A DNA stretch of 64,000 nt from Isochrysis galbana (lineage: Eukaryota > Haptophyta > Isochrysidales > Isochrysidaceae): assembly GCA_018136815.1 (NCBI GenBank), contig CM030933.1, forward strand, positions 1,426,001 through 1,490,000, read 5' to 3'. The translations under genes and the position numbers were made by a program. Under the pieces are notes generated by a model. It saw only the letters and a list, made by a program, of their open reading frames with translations, was not told the origin of the DNA and searched no databases. This document shows, in pieces, positions 10,040-19,187 of this stretch. How positions within the stretch are numbered: position 1 is the stretch's first letter; the number at the start of each line of letters is the position of its first letter.

Positions 10040-10955
10040 GGCGGCCTTGGTGGTGGCAGGCATGGCGGGAGCGTGGGATGGGATGGGGTGGGGTGGGGGG
10101 TGGGGGGTGGAAGGAGGCTCGCAAGTGGTTCGCGGGAGGGCGAGGGGGGGGAGGAAGGGGAGGGGAGGGGGGGGGGGACTGCATATAATGGAAAAGAACG
10201 AGGCCAAGAGGTGAAATTTGAAAACAGGGAGGAGGTGTTGTCTGGTCACGGAGCGAGGGTCCGGGGGGGGAAATGCGGGGGAGGAGGGGGAGAGGAGGGA
10301 AACGGGCTCGAGCCAACCTTTCGTGGCAACGTTCTCCCGCGCTTCTAAAACCAAGCACAATTGACGAATTTGTGATTGGGAGATCTAGCTATGCCTAGGA
10401 GGGGCCCCAATTCACATTCGGAGGCCCCCAGGAGCCCTCCTAGTGCCCCTAGGGGCTCCCAATATAGCAATATGTACTAAAAACGTCCCGAGCGTCCGTC
10501 TCGCGGACTACGGACGTACTAGGGTTAATAATGATCTCGCCTCGCTCGTCGCTCGCGGCCGGGTTGTCGGGGTGCTCTTAGGTCTTGAGAATAGGTGGTT
10601 CCAGGGGTCGGGGGCCCTTTTTTTTTTCATCACGGACTTTTTGTACTCGAAAGCAGAAGACACAGAGTAGCTGTAAGCAGCCGAGAGGAGAGACCGACGA
10701 CGAGGAGGAGGAGACTCGTGATACAGAGGTAGGATCAGGGGAAGAATAAAGAAAGAGGGAGAGGAGAGAGAGAGAGAGAGAGTAGGAGGGAGTCGAGGAG
10801 GAGGGGGAAGGAAGCAGGGGGGTAGGGGGGAGAGCGCCGCGCGGTGAGATCCGCGCGCGCGGCGGGCCGCGCAGGAGAAGTTGGGGGTGGGGAGCAGACG
10901 GGGAGGGAAGGGAAGGGAGGGGGGGGGGGGGGGGGGGGTTAGGGGGGGTAGTGGC
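10040..10955. repeat. G-rich and GA-rich low-complexity tract
   Basis: 10060-10300 is a near-continuous G-rich purine tract. 10390-10620 is a non-coding stretch with short C/G blocks ending in a T9 run. 10680-10950 is GA-rich and ends in a run of about 19 G. The reading frames across it are compositional artefacts. It lies directly upstream of the gene starting at 10961. Confidence 0.7.
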
Positions 10956-10960
10956 ACCGC

Positions 10961-12328
10961 ATGTGGTGCGTGGGGGCGCTATTGGTGTGGGCCGCGCTGC
11001 CGCTCCAGCAGCTGGGTCAGGACTCACCTCTCGCTCACGTGGAGGCCGGCTCTGCGATCCCCGGCCTCTCCGCTGGCGTGCCCTCCATCCTAAGATGGTG
11101 GTGTGGAGACAAGGCGCATGCGGCGGGCCCTCTCTGCGTTCGGCACGAGATCGCGCTCCAGATGGCCAGAGCGAGCGGGGCGGAGCGACGCTCCTCACAC
11201 GCCCAACGACAATCGCTCCTCGGCGACGCCGCCATGAGGGAGCTCAAGCAAGCGCTCGCAGTGTTCTGCGAGCGCTCGCGCAATGTGACCACGGCTTCGA
11301 ACACGAGCGGGCACAGCATCTGCGCCGAGCTAGAGGGCGGGCGCAGCGGGGCCGGCTCCTTGCATACTGGCCCACCGCCCCGCGCCATGCAGCTCATTGA
11401 GATGAACCGATGGTGGTGTGTCCAGCCGGGCAGGAATGATAGCCTCGGCTGCCACCGCCATGCGCTGCAGCTTGCCCATCAAGCCGCCACCTCAGAGCAA
11501 GAGCGTGAGGCCGTGCGCCTGCAGCTGGAAGCACTCCTCGCTACGGCCTCTCCAGTGGACGTCGAGAGACTCCGCCAGGACACGCATATGATGCAGTTGG
11601 AGTATTGCGCCGACCCTAAGAGGTCTGCGTTGGAGATTTGTCGATTTGGCTCCGAGTCCTCTACCCATGCGGAGCAGCTGAGTGCTGGTGGAGGCCGGTT
11701 GTACAGCAGGGGGCGCAACTCGGGCTTCAGGAAGGGTAGACCGAAGGGCACCAGCTCGGGCCGACCCAAGGGTCCAGATGCTGTTCGGAAAGCATCACGG
11801 CTTGAGGCGCGGTGGAGCACCAAGGAGTCGTTCGCCTCCTTGAAGACGTGGTGGTGTTCGGGCCCTGTGCCTCACCCGAGTGATTCAAGGTGCGCCGAGT
11901 CGACAGTTTGGACTGGCAAGGTGGCGCAGGGAGTCCGCTTTGTCTTCTGCGAGCGGCCCAACACCTCCTTCCCGGCCGCGCTCTTCCTCTGCGACGCCGA
12001 GGGAGGCGGGCACGGACAGCGATATGGATCGCCTCGCTCGTCAGGGAACAAGCAACACCTAATGCACCGGCCGGGCATTTTGCGCCTCACAGGCGTCTGC
12101 GTTGTCCTAGGAGGCATGATGCTTGCGGCGGTGGCATGCGGCTGGAATTTGAAGAAGCATGTTGGAAAACGCTCAGAGGATGTTTCTGAGTCGGTGCTTG
12201 CCGTAGCAATCTCGAGTGGTAGGCCGGGGGTGCGGTCAAGGCTTGCTAAACGATTGCAAGTCGTGCACGAGGTGCCCTCTAGTACTACTAGGCCGATCGC
12301 GGTGACCTCAAAAGCGGTCGCCGTCTGA
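10961..12328 (+). CDS. Predicted secreted/membrane protein with three WWC-Cys modules
   Basis: Uninterrupted 455-codon ORF. The N-terminus (MWCVGALLVWAALPLQQLG) looks like a signal peptide. Three modules begin with R/T-W-W-C followed 10-13 residues later by a second Cys: near residues 46, 149 and 297. In each, a second Cys pair spaced 10-13 apart follows an aromatic-Cys (AVFC, EYC, VFC). This gives a repeated four-Cys unit, probably disulphide-bonded. A basic Gly/Arg/Lys-rich linker (GRPKG twice) separates modules 2 and 3. A hydrophobic helix (LTGVCVVLGGMMLAAVAC) near 385-402 suggests a single C-terminal membrane anchor with a ~60-aa basic tail. I do not recognise the family. The start lies just after a poly-G tract, so an upstream exon cannot be excluded. 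Confidence 0.72.
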   Translation: MWCVGALLVWAALPLQQLGQDSPLAHVEAGSAIPGLSAGVPSILRWWCGDKAHAAGPLCVRHEIALQMARASGAERRSSHAQRQSLLGDAAMRELKQALAVFCERSRNVTTASNTSGHSICAELEGGRSGAGSLHTGPPPRAMQLIEMNRWWCVQPGRNDSLGCHRHALQLAHQAATSEQEREAVRLQLEALLATASPVDVERLRQDTHMMQLEYCADPKRSALEICRFGSESSTHAEQLSAGGGRLYSRGRNSGFRKGRPKGTSSGRPKGPDAVRKASRLEARWSTKESFASLKTWWCSGPVPHPSDSRCAESTVWTGKVAQGVRFVFCERPNTSFPAALFLCDAEGGGHGQRYGSPRSSGNKQHLMHRPGILRLTGVCVVLGGMMLAAVACGWNLKKHVGKRSEDVSESVLAVAISSGRPGVRSRLAKRLQVVHEVPSSTTRPIAVTSKAVAV

Positions 12329-13699
12329 CAGTACTGGGCTCGCGGGACTACGCCAGTGATCGTAATTCCAATGCAGCTAGTTCGTATTGTGCGGGCCCGC
12401 TTGATCTGCATGAGAGCAGTACGCCTAACAAGCGGTTAGCGATGCTCCGAGCGCCGATCAGCACAGGCAGATCCCGACGAACGCGGGGACTGCCATGCCT
12501 CGTTCCATAGCGCTGTTCCTATCTGGATGTCAATACCGGTAGAAGAGATACGTGATGTACGCGCATCGTGCACGTCGACCCTCCGTCGCGCAGGCTTGTC
12601 TCAAGCCGCGCACTTCTCTGTCTCTACTCGACATAAGTCGACAAGGAAAGTGCATCACCGCACCGTCACTACACGTGCGCTCAAACTCACATCTACCAGG
12701 TGCGCTGACGCTCGTTGAAACACACAGGTCAATAGGGCGCAAGGATAGCGATGTGGGAAAGTCCATATCGGCCTTGCTTGTGGCGGATGGGGACCGGAGC
12801 ACCTCGGTCTTATGACCGCAACTATTGTGGATGAGCGTACGAGCATGGTGGCCGACATGGGCAGAGCGCTGTCGTAGTATTCGTCATCTACACCCGCGCG
12901 CGTGTTTTACATGTTGTATTGCGCTGCGCGTATTTATATAGTAGTCGCCCGCCGCGTCCTAGCTCCTAGCCCGAGTAAGGTGTAAGGTGGCTGGTAGGCC
13001 GGGAAGGAGGTAGGACGTGACCGCACTTATTAGCGCGCTGGTTCCAACCATTGTATTATCAGTTCACCCACTCTCTACACTTCTTCCCTATTGTGAGGGA
13101 TGCTCCGCTTACGCCTTACTTCTGACGTGCCTCAAGGCTCGCGAAGCAAGGTGCTAGAGCAGGTGTGCAACTCGAGGTCCATTTCCCCCCCTCCCCCCGG
13201 CCACATGCACCCCTCCATTTTGGTCTAAAAATATTGCAGCAATCCACAATTTGGAGGGAGAAGGGCAACTCGCCGCCCCTCATTGTAGGGTCGCCTCCCT
13301 TTGCGCGTTGCTGGTCAGCTAAGCAAGGTGCAATTTTTGCAGAGGGTCGAAGGGCAACAAAGCAAGAACTCGCCCCCTCCCTTATTGTTAGGTCGCGTTC
13401 CGTGCCGAAAGAGAAAGAGGACCATGATTTTAATATATCATTTTTTTTAAGATTCTCGCGGCTGAGCCGGTGTACGCGTAGAGAAAGGTCGGTCCCGGCG
13501 ACGAGCTCTGTCGAGAAAGCCCCTGCTCCAGCAGCTGGTGTTTGTTCGCGGCCCTTTTGCGCATATGAATGAATAAAGACGGCGCAAAAGCCCATGCCAA
13601 TAATGCCAATGACACCTTCGCTGTCAATATGCTGCTCCACAAAACTTGGCAGACAAAATACAAAATTTCTTTTCAGGTTGTATTTGTATTTTATTTCTG
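12329..13699. other. Intergenic; includes a dispersed repeat at 13190-13410
   Basis: No gene was recognised. At 13190-13330 an 'ATTTGG..GGGCAACTCGCC(G)CCCCTCATT' block resembles 57680-57740, and a second partial copy follows at 13365-13395. The long minus-strand frame at 13116-13640 runs through this repeat and is probably not coding. Confidence 0.45.
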
Positions 13700-13950
13700 T
13701 TAAAAATTAAAATTCTTGCCTCGCGCGCGGCTGCACGGCTTTGGACCTCTAGTAAGTAGCCACGCCCCCTACTCCTTCCTTTCCCCTCGCAACCTGCAAC
13801 CTGCAACCTGCCTTGCGAAACCTCTCTTCGTGCGCGACTTGCTACTTAGGCTAGGGTTGTGGGGGTGGCGGGATTGGACGGGGTGTTCTAGCCCCTAGCG
13901 GTTGGGTCCTCTTCCTCCTCCTGTGCCGCTAAGTGGCCGGTGTTTTCCTG
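13700..13950 (-). mobile_element. Short non-autonomous element remnant (3' end family)
   Basis: The order 'CACGCCCCC', 'CTTTCCC', 'TTGCGAAAC', 'GCTACTTAGG', 'GGTTGTGGGGGT' and 'CTGTGCCGCTAAGTGG' parallels 21493-21760 and 58128-58360. In minus-strand sense it ends GCGAGGCAAGAATTTTAATT, the family's T-rich 3' end. It sits directly next to the RT-element fragment beginning at about 13955. Confidence 0.6.
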
Positions 13951-14067
13951 ATGAATTATTTTATTTGTAGTAGTAGGCAACGCGGATGGTAGGTCCGTTA
14001 GATCGATCCTTAGGGCAATCCTTACTAGATACCACGATACCACCTATTAGTAACGGCGAAGGTCGGT

Positions 14068-14084
14068 TTCTTTCAAAGGCTTAA
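14068..14084. repeat. TSD of nested element, left copy
   Basis: TTCTTTCAAAGGCTTAA is identical over 17 bases to 15218-15234. Removing the insert plus one copy restores a continuous RT-element sequence, which confirms the duplication. Confidence 0.92.
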
Positions 14085-15217
14085 TAATAAATAAAATAAT
14101 TAATGTTATATCCTAGCCAACCCCACTAGCTAATTGGACACAACTTTTCCGTCCCGGAATCCCGCCATGCCTGACGAGCCAGGTGTCCGAGTGCTACCGG
14201 GGGGAGGGGGCACCGCCCCCTCCCCTCGATATTTGTCCTCCCCCCAGTGCACGCACCGACCCCGCGCACCCCAGCGCGTCCTCTCCTCGAGTCCACGCTT
14301 GTCGAGTCGAGCGGAGCCGGAGGGCTCTGAGCCACTCCGTCGCGAGCAGCACCGGCGGCTAGCGCGGCGCTTTGGCCCTCCTCCCCACCGGGAGTCGGAT
14401 GAATGAAATTCTGGACTGGGTCGGGCAACCCCATTTGGGTGTCTGGACGGGGAACGAACGGCGAACGAAGGGCTGTGGGGCGGCGAGGCGCTCCTAGCGG
14501 CCCTAGTGTGTTGGGTTTTAAGAGATTGTTAGACCTACAAAGAACTCTTCCCTCAGGGAGGGAGCCTAGGCTGCTTGAGTGCAGCGACGCAGCGAACAAC
14601 GACGGACAACGAAGCCGAGAACAACAGGATACACCGACTCACGAACACACCGGAATCATTCACCCAAACCGCCTTCCCTCCTGGCTCTGGCGCCCCCGTC
14701 TTCTCTTACCCAAACGGGGCGAGAAGACACGTATCTGCCGGAGGGGAGAGCTGCCGCTCCCCCCTCCCCTCCCTCTTCCCTTTTCCTCCTCTCTTCCCTG
14801 CGGCGGGGGCCCATGGCGCGCGCCTGCGGCCCCTCGCTCAGGTCCCCAGATGGCCTGCAGGGCCTGGGAGCACAACTCAGGGGGCAGGTGAGGCTGGGGC
14901 ATGGCCCTGGCCCCTCCTGCCTCTCCCTCGCTGGCGCTCCGAGCCCCTGCGGGTCGACTGGAGCTGGCTGGGGGGTCCTGAACAGGGGGCCCAGGGGGAG
15001 GAGGGGCTGGTCAGAGGAATGGGCATGCCACGACGGGCCAGGGCGGGCGAGTCAGGCGGGCCTGTAGGGAGGGGAATGGGTCAGCAGGGCTGTGTGCTCC
15101 TGGCAGGCCATCAGGCGTGCCAGGAGAGTGGGTGGATCCTCCCCCATGGCAGGGGAGGAGTGGAGAGAGGGGGGGGCTCGTGCCCCCCCATGGGCGAACT
15201 AAGTATAAACTTAGTTG
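14085..15217 (-). mobile_element. Non-autonomous retroelement, 1.13 kb, inserted in an RT fragment
   Basis: In minus orientation it begins C plus palindrome AACTAAGTTTATACTTAGTT, then CGCCC and ATG (15191). It carries a GC-rich body with only short frames and ends in an AT-rich tail (AACATTAATTATTTTATTTATTATTAA). The same element in the other orientation occupies 50901-51783. It is flanked by a 17-bp TSD. It encodes no RT, so it presumably moves with enzymes of the autonomous family. Confidence 0.88.
15197..15216 (-). other. 5'-terminal palindrome of the nested element
   Basis: AACTAAGTTTATACTTAGTT, eight-base arms with a TTAT loop, one base from the TSD and five bases before ATG at 15191. 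Confidence 0.85.
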
Positions 15218-15234
15218 TTCTTTCAAAGGCTTAA
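15218..15234. repeat. TSD of nested element, right copy
   Basis: Identical to 14068-14084. Confidence 0.92.
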
Positions 15235-15817
15235 GACGCAACGGGAGAAGATGGGGCTACACGCCCCGAGCAACAAACATATAAAGAAGATGATAAGCCC
15301 TCTTTACACGGTAGATAAAGACTTCAACCTTGAAACGTCGGAGGACCTCTCGCTCTCGCAGGCGGCGAGAGGATTGGATATACGAAACATCACTTAGGAT
15401 AGATAAAAACTTTACTGGCAGTAAACTTAGCGGAGATCAAAGCAAGATCACACGGACTCAAGGGAGGGTACCTCGAGCAAAGTTAGAGCACAGGAGAAGC
15501 CACAGTTTCCCGCCCCCTTCTCTCCGACTCCTGGCCGAAGCAGCGCACACGGCCTCCCCGGAACCAGCTTCTCCGCTAAAGAGGGAACTGGGGAAGGGGA
15601 AGGGGGTTGATAGGGGTTTGGGCTGGGCCGTAGGGAGGTTCACTAGCAAGCTGCCCCACGCCGCACATGTAGCGGGAATTTTTAAGAAGAATTTTTTTTT
15701 GGTATTGTATCATTACCTCAAGTTGCTCTTTGCGTGAGGTAAGCGGTGCATCAAGATGCCCACCGGATACATGGGGCCTAGCAGCGCAAGCTACACATTC
15801 TCAATCTGAGCAGAAAT

Positions 15818-18325
15818 TTACGAACCGAGCAGATTGCGAAAGAGCCTGAGCTCTTGGGTGGCTGCCTTCAGATCTTCTTCAGCGACGGTGAGCCAGACGG
15901 GCGTGGATAGGTCGGCCGAGCGTCGCGCGACATGTGCCCGCGACACCGATTGCGCACTGATCGCACCGATCCCAAAAACGCCGGAAGCCGCCATGTTATG
16001 ACAAATAGCCAGCACCTCGTTGGCAGGCAAGTGGGGCAGGCGCTGCGAGATGCACAGCCGCATGTAGGAAGTGTGCAGGTCCGCAAGCGTACATTGACCA
16101 TTGGATGCTATCGTCGTTGTTGCACGACGTCCGCGAAGTACCATGGCGCAAAGCAGCATCTGTTGGTGCTGCGGAAGCGACTCCATCAGCGCCACAGCCC
16201 GCGACTTGAAGGCGGAGGCGAGGGCCAGCGACATGTGCTGAAAACGCAATGCCGGCTTACTGAGCCAGATCGGCGATTCCCGGACAATATCGCCGCCGTG
16301 GGACGCGTTATTCGAGGACTGCATTCGCAAGGACTGGCGCAGATCTTCCGCCGCGAGCTCCGCAGCAATACTGCAGACCTGCAGCGCACGGCGCGCATCA
16401 CCGGACGCTGCGGCGACCTTGCGAGCGCAGAAAACTAACGCCGAGGCCTCGATGATAGGCACCGACTGAGGCTCGGTGATCTCAGTAGAGAAGCCTGAAC
16501 GAGACAAGTGTGCACAGCTCGAAACTACGGACGCAGAGGGTCTACCGACATGGTGCGCTGAGGGCGCTGTCGTCGAAGACTGTGCAATGTTTTCCTGCAC
16601 ATCAAAGCACGCCACTTTCAGCCGACTTTCAGTGGCTAACTCAACCCGCTGGTTCAAAATGCTTGTCAACTCCTCCGGCGAATAGGGCGGGAAGGTAAGC
16701 GATTGCGGCACCGCGCCACGGGAATTGAGACGCGGTAGGAATCGTTGCATCAAATCGAGAGAGTTAGCGATGCCGAGGAGGATGAGCTTGGACGACGGCG
16801 CAGCCGCCCACTCGAAGAGCGCGTGAAGAGCCTCGTGATCCCGACCTAGCAGTTGATCGAGCTCATCAATCACGACGAGGCACATGCCGCTCACAACAGT
16901 GCCCTCGCCTCCACAGCTAGATTGTGGCCTCCCGGTGCTAAGCGCGGCTCCGCTGGCAGTGTGTTGCGCTCGATGATCGTGGGAACCTCTCCCTGCGGCC
17001 TCCGTCCGCTGCACGCGAGATGCCCGAAGCCGGCGCACCTTGTGCACTGGAGAGGACTTGTCAAGGGTGTCTCGCCTTTCTTCAACGAAGGTCTCGGAGT
17101 CCGGCACGAGGAAGCGTTGGAGGGCCTGCCGTGGCGATGTTGTAGCGTCGATGAAGGCTTGCTCAACGCCGAGCTCGCGCAGCAGCGCTCCGTAAATTGC
17201 GGTTGGTGTCTGCAGCTGGAACGCATTCAGAAAGCACACGCGCGCGGGGCCGGCTTCGTTCGTCGCCAACAGCCTGGCCTGCCTTTGTGCCGCCGTTGTC
17301 GTGACATTCTGGCAACTGTGGGGGCACGAGACGACCGATGAAGGCGGTGCGCCCCCGGTGGCATGGGTTGTGAGCTTACGATATGCCTCACGTACGGTCA
17401 TTGATTTGCCCAGACCAGGAGAGCCTGAGATATACATGGCGGCGCCCTTTGCCGCGGCAAAGCACTGCTGCACAAACCCCATGATTGACTGCAGCTGGGC
17501 CTCTCTGCAGAGGAGCCGATTGGGCACGGACGAGAGCGAGAGCTCTGTCCTTAATGATTTCAGGACCCTCTCGCATTCTACCAGCCGCTCGCGCATCGCG
17601 TCGTGCTGCTCCTCCTGGCGTGAGACAGCAGGGCTGCCTCGGAGCCTGGGGCTCCTTGATGTGAGAGTCCTAGATGGGCTGCGCGTAGGCGAGCTCAGGA
17701 TGATTGTGGTATGTGCAGGGGTGGTGGTCCTCGCAACCGTCGTGGATGAGCTCCCAGGTGATCGGCAGCGGACCGGCGAGGTATCGCGCGGAGGAGCGGG
17801 TTCGGGAGCACAGGCAGGACAGAGCCACTCCTTCCTCGGTACACGCGTGAGTGGTGGGCAGAGACACCGCATGTGGTAGGCTGCGGTGCACCCCTCACCG
17901 TCGCAGAGGAGAATGTCGTTGCCGGCCTCGTCGTCAGTCCTAGAGCAGATCTTGCACGCCACGTCGGTCTCGCATACAAAGTGGTTGGAGATCCTCCGGA
18001 CCCGGTGCGACGTCGTGGTCTGCTTTGCGAAAGGGCGTGCTGTGGCTGTCTTGGTCCAGATCGACAGGGGATCGAGCTTATGCTTAGGTCCAGGCTTGGT
18101 GGCGTTGGACTTCTTGCCCTTGGCGATGGTGGCGAGTTTGCGCGCTGGCGCGATCGAGGTGGTGCCCGCCTCGCTGCGCCGTGCACCGAGGCCGAGCGCC
18201 TCAAGGGCAGCCTGATTCTCAGCGATGTTGCGCGAGCGCTTGGCCTCGTAAGCACTTTGCCCAGCGGCCGGCTCCCCCGCCTCAGTCGGTCGCTTTCGTG
18301 AGGAGAAGTGGGAGAGGAGCGACAT
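15818..18325 (-). CDS. PHD-finger Cdc6/Orc1-family replication-licensing ATPase
   Basis: Single 835-codon ORF without apparent introns. The N-terminus (1-120) is basic and disordered, with KR patches. A PHD finger spans about 124-172 (C-x2-C...C-x4-C...H-x2-C...C-x2-C). The AAA+ domain has Walker A GSPGLGKS (301-308), Walker B VVIDELD (484-490), sensor 1 Asn in LLGIANS (521) and sensor 2 GDARR (642-646). A winged-helix region follows (LPQHQQMLLCAMVL...) and the last ~20 residues resemble Cdc6 ends. Walker A ends Gly-Leu-Gly-Lys-Ser rather than the usual Gly-Thr-Gly-Lys-Thr. Cdc6/Orc1 proteins help load the MCM helicase at origins in the nucleus. Plant Orc1 also has a PHD finger, but inside a BAH domain, which is not visible here. 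The C-terminus favours Cdc6; Orc1 remains the alternative. Confidence 0.88.
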   Translation of the reverse strand: MSLLSHFSSRKRPTEAGEPAAGQSAYEAKRSRNIAENQAALEALGLGARRSEAGTTSIAPARKLATIAKGKKSNATKPGPKHKLDPLSIWTKTATARPFAKQTTTSHRVRRISNHFVCETDVACKICSRTDDEAGNDILLCDGEGCTAAYHMRCLCPPLTRVPRKEWLCPACAPEPAPPRDTSPVRCRSPGSSSTTVARTTTPAHTTIILSSPTRSPSRTLTSRSPRLRGSPAVSRQEEQHDAMRERLVECERVLKSLRTELSLSSVPNRLLCREAQLQSIMGFVQQCFAAAKGAAMYISGSPGLGKSMTVREAYRKLTTHATGGAPPSSVVSCPHSCQNVTTTAAQRQARLLATNEAGPARVCFLNAFQLQTPTAIYGALLRELGVEQAFIDATTSPRQALQRFLVPDSETFVEERRDTLDKSSPVHKVRRLRASRVQRTEAAGRGSHDHRAQHTASGAALSTGRPQSSCGGEGTVVSGMCLVVIDELDQLLGRDHEALHALFEWAAAPSSKLILLGIANSLDLMQRFLPRLNSRGAVPQSLTFPPYSPEELTSILNQRVELATESRLKVACFDVQENIAQSSTTAPSAHHVGRPSASVVSSCAHLSRSGFSTEITEPQSVPIIEASALVFCARKVAAASGDARRALQVCSIAAELAAEDLRQSLRMQSSNNASHGGDIVRESPIWLSKPALRFQHMSLALASAFKSRAVALMESLPQHQQMLLCAMVLRGRRATTTIASNGQCTLADLHTSYMRLCISQRLPHLPANEVLAICHNMAASGVFGIGAISAQSVSRAHVARRSADLSTPVWLTVAEEDLKAATQELRLFRNLLGS

Positions 18326-19187
18326 CTTGCTTCACGGGTGTCTCTGCCACTCAGCTCGCAAAGAGGAAAGAGCTGGTCGGCAGGAGAACAGGGGAAAGGG
18401 GTCGAGCAGTGGCGAGACGGGGGGGAAAGGTGGGGGAGGGGGGAGGGGAAGAGGCGGGGGCGTTCTCGGCGGACTCCGACTTCGTGGGAGAAGCGGATGG
18501 CGCGAGTGGGTTCGCGCCAGTTCTCCCGCCACGTCGGGAGACTGGGAAACTTACGTGGTTGTCCTAGTACTAGTATTATTGTAGAGCGCATAATTCAGAA
18601 GGAGGAGGGGGGGAGAGGGGAGGGAAGGGAGGGAGGGTGAGAGGGGAGGGAGGGAGAGGGAGAGGGGGGGGGCCGAGGAAGTCGTTAGTTTATGTCTTGT
18701 GGAGCAAATGTCTCCTGCTGTGGGGCGGGAAGTAGCGTGAGAGAGGGGGAGAGAGAGAGGGCGGGAGAGAGAGGGAAAAGACGCCGGGTAACGGCGTCCA
18801 CTATTAAGTAAAGAGGAGAGAGCAGGGAGCACAGCCTCGTCTGCTCGTCGTCCCTCTCTCTGCGGGTGCCAGAGAGTAAGAGTGTCGATTTCTTTCCCGC
18901 GCTCGCCTCTCTTCTCTCTCTTCCCTCTCTCTCCGTCTCTTCTCTTCTCTCTCCCTCCCGCCCCCCTCCGCCTCCCTCCCTCCCTCTCTCTCTCTCATGT
19001 TCGTGCCCACATCGTCGAATAATTCTTCTCACACGCCACCTTTTCTTCTTGTAGTTTGCGCCGGTCAACCGAGCTTGCCGCAACCCCCCCGCCCCCCTCG
19101 CTCCCTCACTTGCTCTCCCCCCCCTCTCCTTCTCCTCTGTCTTTCTTCCACTCTCCCCCCTTCCCCCTCCCCCCCCTCTCTTCCCCC
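18326..19187. promoter_or_regulatory. Divergent intergenic region between Cdc6-like and RCC2 genes
   Basis: An 862-bp shared upstream region. 18400-18680 is GA-rich and 18895-19185 is CT/C-rich on the plus strand. Both starts therefore lie just downstream of a pyrimidine-rich sense-strand tract. No TATA box was identified. The promoter role is inferred from the divergent arrangement only. Confidence 0.5.

Larger units (their letters stand above)
13955..15705 (+). mobile_element. RT-element fragment split by a nested insertion
   Basis: 13955-14084 and 15218-15705 together match the last ~100 codons and the 3' UTR of the element at 4822-8710. Readable landmarks are GRSVRSILRAILTRYH, then LHAPSNKHIKKMISPL and the 3' UTR ending AAGAAGAATTTTTTTTT. 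An 8-bp duplication (CGATACCA) near 14033 shifts the frame, and a second small change alters SEDLRQAA to SEDLSLSQAA. The 14085-15217 segment is a later insertion with its own TSD. The original fragment is 5'-truncated. Confidence 0.85.

Noticed and set aside
13116-13640. 174-aa minus ORF
   Set aside because: Crosses a dispersed repeat also found near 57.7 kb and has no domain.
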